From the NCBI GenBank assembly GCA_017849395.1, contig JAFIHO010000058.1:1-5252 (forward strand): 5,252 bases of DNA. The letters are read 5' to 3'. Shown here piece after piece: positions 1-5,252 of this stretch. Within the stretch, counting starts at the first letter, position 1. Each line of letters begins with the position of its first letter. The notes beneath the pieces were generated by a model. It worked only from the letters and a program-made list of their open reading frames with translations, searched no databases and was not told the origin of the DNA. The translations under genes and the position numbers were made by a program. The DNA is from Hyphomicrobiales bacterium. Its GTDB lineage: Bacteria > Pseudomonadota > Alphaproteobacteria > Micropepsales > Micropepsaceae.

Positions 1-30
1 ATGGCGGCGGAGATGTTCAAGTTTCATTAG
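1..30 (+). CDS. Possible C-terminal tail of an upstream gene (partial)
   Basis: Frame 1 reads MAAEMFKFH followed by a TAG stop at 28-30. Most of its codons end in G or C (GCG GCG GAG ATG TTC AAG), as in the downstream genes. The other two + frames stay open longer (to 76 and 86) but use codons rare in this genome, such as AGA, TCA and AGT, so frame 1 is the best candidate for the 3' end of a preceding + strand gene. Nine residues are too few to name a family. It could equally be noncoding DNA. Confidence 0.3.
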   Translation: MAAEMFKFH

Positions 31-46
31 GGATTGGGGGACAGAA

Positions 47-73
47 TTGCCCATGCGTAAGAACACGTATACC
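47..73 (+). promoter_or_regulatory. Candidate promoter before or at the kinase gene
   Basis: TTGCCC at 47-52 and TATACC at 68-73 are separated by 15 bases and resemble weak -35 and -10 elements of a housekeeping sigma factor. They lie in the AT-richest stretch of the left edge. If real, transcription would start around 80, inside the first codons of the longest kinase frame, and translation would then begin at the ATG at 106 rather than at 76. The match is short and could be chance. Confidence 0.2.
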
Positions 74-75
74 TA

Positions 76-1797
<1,722 letters not shown>

Positions 1798-1814
1798 TCC
1801 ATTAAACACAGCGC

Positions 1815-2150
1815 ATGACCACACCGCGCCTCAAAGCCGGAATATTCGTGCGCGCCCTGATCCGGCGCGCCCAGGTTGAAGGCGCGCAGGCGGCGGTGCT
1901 GCGCATGGGCTCGGAGGAGGCGGGCGCGGTCATCATCCGGGTGGCGCGGCTGGACGGCACCTGTCTGCTGTTGAACCAGGCGCGTGCGGGGGATGGCGAA
2001 CTGGTCTGGGCGCGGCCGTTGGGTGACTGGACTGACGAGGCGCGCGCCAATGTTTGGTGTGACAAGCAGGTGAAGTTCGACCCCGACATCTGGATCGTGG
2101 AGATCGAAGACCGCCAGGGCCGCGCTTTCGTGGACGAGAAGATCGTGTAG
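1815..2150 (+). CDS. DUF1491 family protein
   Basis: A 111-residue soluble protein that I recognise as DUF1491, a small alphaproteobacterial family of unknown function. The basis is overall length, the N-terminal pattern RLKAGIFVRALIRRAQVEG, a central strand-rich part with LDGTCLLLNQ at about 46-55, a GELVWARPLG segment at about 61-70, and the C-terminal signature DPDIWIVEIEDRQGR at 89-103. There is no signal peptide, membrane segment, metal-binding cluster or recognisable catalytic motif; Cys50 and Cys81 are the only cysteines. It starts 17 bases after the kinase stop codon and ends 10 bases before the next gene, so co-transcription with both is likely. No Shine-Dalgarno sequence precedes the ATG, only CATTAAACACAGCGC. 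The family call rests on remembered family features, not a search, and no function can be assigned. Confidence 0.8.
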   Translation: MTTPRLKAGIFVRALIRRAQVEGAQAAVLRMGSEEAGAVIIRVARLDGTCLLLNQARAGDGELVWARPLGDWTDEARANVWCDKQVKFDPDIWIVEIEDRQGRAFVDEKIV

Positions 2151-2160
2151 GCTCTCCTCG

Positions 2161-2706
2161 ATGGAGCCGCACCAGCCGCCCGCCTATCTGCAATATTTGC
2201 CGCTGCTGCTGGTGCTGCCGATCCTGTTCCTGCGGATGCGCAAGATGCGCAAGCCCCAGCCGCTGAAACTCGGGCGCTTGTGGATACGCCCGGTCCTGCT
2301 GTTGGTCGCGGCGGGTGTGGTTCTTTTCCTGCCCCAGCCGGGCCAGCCCGTGGCGGCGCAATTGACCCTGCCGGAGTGGGGCGGCCTTGTCCTCGCGACG
2401 CTGTTGGGCGCGGCGGCAGGCTGGCAATGGGGCCGCACCATGCATATCGAGATGCATCCGGAGAATGGCACGCTGATGGTCACCGGCGGACAGGCCGCGA
2501 TCCTGCTGCTGGTGGTGCTTCTGCTGTTCCGCATGGCCCTGCGCACCGGCCTGGAAATGGAGGCGGAGGCCCTGCACCTGAATATGGTGCTGATCACCGA
2601 TGCGTTCATTCTGTTCAGTGTCGCGCTGTTTTCGGTGCGCAGCCTGGAAATGTATCTGCGTGCCCGCAAGGTGATGGCGGGCAACAGCGTGTCCGCGCCG
2701 CCGTGA
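2161..2706 (+). CDS. CcdC-like / DUF1453 integral membrane protein
   Basis: A 181-residue inner-membrane protein with about five hydrophobic helices (roughly residues 10-24, 44-57, 70-88, 111-127 and 142-160). A strongly basic cytoplasmic loop, RMRKMRKPQPLKLGRLWIRP (25-44), follows the first helix, and a glycine-rich helix leads into GRTMHIEMHPENGTLMVTGG at 91-110. This pattern matches my recollection of the DUF1453/CcdC-like family. The name comes from Bacillus CcdC, encoded near the cytochrome c biogenesis gene ccdA, but a role there is unproven, and no CcdA, thioredoxin-like or haem-lyase gene is nearby. There is no CxxC motif, so a thiol-redox role is not indicated. Its TGA overlaps the GTG start of the chromate transporter gene, suggesting translational coupling. 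The start is the first ATG of the frame; no Shine-Dalgarno sequence is visible. Being a membrane protein is near certain; the family assignment is less so. Confidence 0.72.
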   Translation: MEPHQPPAYLQYLPLLLVLPILFLRMRKMRKPQPLKLGRLWIRPVLLLVAAGVVLFLPQPGQPVAAQLTLPEWGGLVLATLLGAAAGWQWGRTMHIEMHPENGTLMVTGGQAAILLLVVLLLFRMALRTGLEMEAEALHLNMVLITDAFILFSVALFSVRSLEMYLRARKVMAGNSVSAPP

Positions 2707-3869
2707 ACAGTGTTGTCGAAGTTTTTCTGGTCTTTCTGCGCCTGGGCTTGACGGCGTTCGGCGGGCCGGTGGCGCATATCGGCTATTTCCACCACGAATT
2801 CGTGACACGCCGTCGCTGGCTGGACGAGGAAGCCTATGGCGGGCTGGTCGGCTTCTCCCAGTTCCTGCCGGGACCTTCCAGCAGCCAGGTGGCGATGGGG
2901 CTGGGACTGATGCGGGCGCGCTTCGCCGGGCTGGTGGCGGCATGGATCGGCTTCACCCTGCCATCGGCTGTGCTGATGGCCCTGTTCGCCTATGCCGTGG
3001 CGCAGAAAAGCGATGCGGCCAGCGCGTCCTGGCTGCATGGATTGAAAATCGCGGCGGTGGCCGTGGTGGCGCAGGCGCTGTGGGCGATGGCGCGCACATT
3101 GACGCCGGACGCACCGCGCCGCCTGCTGGCGCTGGCCACCGCGATGGTGGCGCTGTTCCTGCCAAGCGCGATGGCCCAGATCGCGGCGCTGGCGGTTGGC
3201 GGCCTGCTGGGATGGGCGCTGTTGAAACCGGGCGGTGCGCCCGCCATGCCCCATATCACGGTCTCGCGTCGCATGGCGGCGCTGGCTCTGACCCTGTTCT
3301 TTCTCCTGCTGTTCGGCCTGCCGGTCCTGGCGCAATGGAACCACGCCCTTGCGGTGACGAACGCCTTTTATCGCAGCGGCGCGCTGGTGTTCGGCGGCGG
3401 CCATGTGGTGCTGCCGCTGCTGCGCCAGGCGGTGGTCGTGCCGGGCTGGATCGCGGACGCGCCTTTCCTGGCGGGCTATGGCGCGGCGCAGGCGATGCCC
3501 GGACCGCTTTTTTCCTTCGCCGCCTATCTCGGCGCGGCGTTGCGTGACGCACCGCATGGATGGGCGGGCGCGATGCTGTGCCTGGTGGCGATCTATCTGC
3601 CGTCGCTGCTGCTGCTGATCGGCGCCTGGCCGGTATGGCGCGCGGCATCAGGCCATCCGGCGCTGCGCGCGGCGCTTGCGGGCGTCAATGCGGCGGTGGT
3701 GGGATTGCTGCTGGCCGCCTTCTGCAATCCGGTATGGACGGGCGCGATCTTTTCGCCCGCCGATTTCCTTCTGGCATTGGCGGCATGGATGCTGCTCCAA
3801 TTCGCGCGCGCGCCATCCTGGGCGGTCGTGGCAGGCTGCGCGCTGGCGGCCGGTTTGGCGGGATTCTAG
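2703..3869 (+). CDS. chrA: Chromate transporter ChrA (CHR family, two-domain form)
   Basis: A 388-residue polytopic inner-membrane protein of the chromate ion transporter (CHR) family, which exports chromate from the cytoplasm. The length fits the long two-domain form of about 390-400 residues. The N-terminal half has FLRLGLTAFGGPVAHIGYF (11-29), RRRWLDEEAYGGLV (36-49) and SQFLPGPSSSQ (52-62). The C-terminal half repeats the pattern with LVFGGGHVVLPLL (about 228-240) and QAMPGPLFSFAAYLGA (263-278). The frame is open from further upstream, but family similarity begins just after GTG 2703. That codon overlaps the TGA of the preceding gene and is the only usable start before the conserved FLRLGLTAFGG segment. 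No chrB or chrF regulator is nearby, so this looks like a chromosomal ChrA homologue rather than part of a classical resistance operon; actual chromate resistance and substrate are inferred from family only. Confidence 0.92.
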   Translation: MNSVVEVFLVFLRLGLTAFGGPVAHIGYFHHEFVTRRRWLDEEAYGGLVGFSQFLPGPSSSQVAMGLGLMRARFAGLVAAWIGFTLPSAVLMALFAYAVAQKSDAASASWLHGLKIAAVAVVAQALWAMARTLTPDAPRRLLALATAMVALFLPSAMAQIAALAVGGLLGWALLKPGGAPAMPHITVSRRMAALALTLFFLLLFGLPVLAQWNHALAVTNAFYRSGALVFGGGHVVLPLLRQAVVVPGWIADAPFLAGYGAAQAMPGPLFSFAAYLGAALRDAPHGWAGAMLCLVAIYLPSLLLLIGAWPVWRAASGHPALRAALAGVNAAVVGLLLAAFCNPVWTGAIFSPADFLLALAAWMLLQFARAPSWAVVAGCALAAGLAGF

Positions 3870-3876
3870 GGGCTTT

Positions 3877-3886
3877 GGTTGCAACC
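3877..3886. repeat. Perfect 10-base palindrome in the chrA-prfC gap
   Basis: GGTTGCAACC is its own reverse complement and lies 8 bases after the chrA stop codon and 30 bases before the prfC start. The symmetry does not extend further (T3876 against G3887). With no loop it makes a poor hairpin, and no T-run follows, so it is not a convincing intrinsic terminator. It could be an operator half-pair or chance. Confidence 0.4.
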
Positions 3887-3904
3887 GGCGTTCGCGCCTG
3901 CTAC
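3879..3904 (+). promoter_or_regulatory. Candidate promoter for prfC
   Basis: TTGCAA at 3879-3884 and GCTACC at 3899-3904 are 14 bases apart, resembling the Caulobacter-type housekeeping pattern of a TTG-containing -35 and a GCTA-containing -10. The -35 overlaps the GGTTGCAACC palindrome. A transcript from here would begin within a few bases of the prfC ATG, so it would be nearly leaderless, which would fit the absence of a ribosome binding site. The prediction rests on a short match. Confidence 0.25.
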
Positions 3905-3916
3905 CCCCCGCGCACC

Positions 3917-5252
3917 ATGAGCAAAACCCCTGCCAGCGAAGCGGCGCGGCGGCGCACATTCGCGATCATTTCCCATCCCGACGCGGGCAAGACCACGCTG
4001 ACGGAACATCTGTTGCTGCTGGGCGGCGCGATCCATGCCGCGGGCCGGGTGAAGGCGCGCGGCGAGGCGCGGCGCGCCAAGTCGGACTGGATGAAGATCG
4101 AGCAGGAACGCGGCATCTCCGTCACCTCGGCGGTGATGACGTTCGAGTATGAGAATGCCGTCTTCAACCTGCTGGACACGCCCGGTCACGAAGACTTTTC
4201 CGAAGACACCTATCGCACGCTTACCGCTGCGGACTCCGCCGTCATGGTGATCGACGCCGCCAAGGGCATCGAGGCGCAGACCCGCAAGCTGTTCGAAGTA
4301 TGCCGGTTGCGCGACATCCCGATCATGACCTTCATTAACAAGATGGACCGCGAGGCGCGCGATCCGTTCGAGCTGCTGGACGAGATTTCGGACCAGCTCC
4401 AGATCGAGACTGCGCCGATGGAATGGCCGGTGGGCATGGGCCTGAATTTCAAGGGCATCTATGACCTGATGAGCGACGAGTTCGTACCCTTTGGCGGGGA
4501 TGGGCGCATCGGCCACAATGCCATCGCGGCGATGCTCGATCCCGAGCTGAAGGCGAAGCTGGACGAGGATGTGATGCTGGCCCGCGAAGGCTTGCCGCGC
4601 TTCGACCTGGCCACCTACCGCGAAGGACATCTGTCGCCGGTCTATTTCGGTTCGGCGTTGAAGAATTTCGGCGTGGCCGAATTGCTCCATGGCCTGGCAG
4701 CGCATGCGCCGCCGCCGCGTGAGCAGGCGGCGCTGGGCCGCGCGGTGGAACCGTCCGACAAGGAAGTGACCGGCTTCGTGTTCAAGGTGCAGGCCAACAT
4801 GGATCCCAACCATCGCGACCGGGTGGCGTTCCTGCGGCTGGCCTCCGGCGAATTCAGGCGCGGCATGAAGCTGAAACAGTCGGGCAGCGGCAAAAGCATC
4901 GGCGTGCACAATCCGATCCTGTTCTTCGCATCGGAGCGCGAGACGGTGGACGAAGCCTGGCCGGGCGACATTATCGGCATTCCCAATCATGGCGTGCTGC
5001 GGGTGGGCGATACCTTGTCGGAAAGCGGCAATGTCGTGTTCACCGGCATTCCCAACTTCGCGCCGGAAATATTGCGCCGCGTGCGGCTGGCCGATCCGAT
5101 GAAGCAGAAGCATCTGGCCCGCGCGCTGGAGAGCCTCGCGGAAGAGGGCGTGACGCAATTGTTCAAGCCCTCCATCGGCTCGCAATGGATCGTGGGCGTG
5201 GTGGGCATGTTGCAGCTGGACGTGCTGAAGTCGCGGCTGGTGGCGGAATACG
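3917..5252 (+). CDS. prfC: Peptide chain release factor 3 (RF3), 3'-truncated by window edge
   Basis: A translational GTPase that acts on the ribosome to recycle RF1/RF2 after termination; also implicated in post-peptidyl-transfer quality control in E. coli. The first 445 residues are present, ending at ...RLVAEY. Compared with the 529-residue E. coli protein from memory, about 80 C-terminal residues lie outside the window. G-domain motifs are intact: G1 SHPDAGKT (19-26), switch I RGISVTS (65-71), G3 DTPGHEDFSEDTYRT (87-101), G4 NKMD (141-144) and G5 SALK (246-249). Domain II carries VQANMDPNHRDRVAF (291-305), and IPNFAPE (378-384) begins the RF3-typical domain III. KSDWM (55-59) and the SEDTYRT extension after DTPGH separate RF3 from EF-G. 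ATG 3917 places the P-loop at the expected distance from the N-terminus. The 47-base gap from chrA suggests separate or additional transcription; no Shine-Dalgarno is present. Confidence 0.97.
   Translation, partial: MSKTPASEAARRRTFAIISHPDAGKTTLTEHLLLLGGAIHAAGRVKARGEARRAKSDWMKIEQERGISVTSAVMTFEYENAVFNLLDTPGHEDFSEDTYRTLTAADSAVMVIDAAKGIEAQTRKLFEVCRLRDIPIMTFINKMDREARDPFELLDEISDQLQIETAPMEWPVGMGLNFKGIYDLMSDEFVPFGGDGRIGHNAIAAMLDPELKAKLDEDVMLAREGLPRFDLATYREGHLSPVYFGSALKNFGVAELLHGLAAHAPPPREQAALGRAVEPSDKEVTGFVFKVQANMDPNHRDRVAFLRLASGEFRRGMKLKQSGSGKSIGVHNPILFFASERETVDEAWPGDIIGIPNHGVLRVGDTLSESGNVVFTGIPNFAPEILRRVRLADPMKQKHLARALESLAEEGVTQLFKPSIGSQWIVGVVGMLQLDVLKSRLVAEY

Noticed and set aside
2280..2702. Upstream extension of the chrA frame
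   Set aside because: These codons overlap the DUF1453 gene in another frame and encode a Gly/Ala/Arg-rich stretch without ChrA similarity; the family homology begins after GTG 2703.
2184..3557. Long minus-strand open frame opposite the DUF1453 and chrA genes
   Set aside because: Low-complexity Arg/Gln/His-rich translation that spans two real genes on the other strand; it has no recognisable motif.
3866..5185. A 439-codon minus-strand open frame opposite prfC
   Set aside because: prfC is unmistakable on the + strand with all GTPase motifs, and the antisense product shows no family features.

Overview
The window is ordinary, compact, GC-rich bacterial chromosome. All genes are on the + strand: four closely packed complete genes, then the 5' part of a fifth that runs off the right edge. 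Strong G/C preference at third codon positions, a PleC/DivJ-type sensor kinase, a DUF1491 gene (a family I know mainly from Alphaproteobacteria) and a CcdC-like/DUF1453 membrane protein together point to an alphaproteobacterium. Sphingomonadales, Caulobacterales or a related order is plausible, but I cannot place it more precisely. No RNA gene, insertion sequence, integrase, attachment site, CRISPR array or phage gene is visible.

Layout: 1-30 may be the last codons of an upstream gene, and 31-75 is a short AT-richer spacer. 76-1797 encodes a membrane-bound PAS histidine kinase with about six N-terminal helices and the DivJ/PleC type of dimerisation/phosphotransfer domain. After 17 bases, 1815-2150 encodes a small DUF1491 protein. 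After another 10 bases, 2161-2706 encodes a five-helix CcdC-like (DUF1453) membrane protein. Its stop codon overlaps the GTG start of a full-length two-domain ChrA chromate transporter (2703-3869). A 47-base gap containing a perfect 10-base palindrome leads to prfC (3917 to beyond 5252), encoding peptide chain release factor 3.

The first four genes could be one transcript, judging by spacing (17 bases, 10 bases, overlap). The DUF1453-chrA pair is the most likely to be translationally coupled. The gene functions (cell-cycle-type signalling, unknown, membrane protein of unknown role, anion efflux, translation termination) do not form an obvious pathway, so the cluster looks like a housekeeping neighbourhood rather than a dedicated system. 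I found no convincing novel system. The points worth checking are the kinase start codon, the chrA start and its coupling to the DUF1453 gene, the scarcity of Shine-Dalgarno sequences, and the palindrome before prfC.
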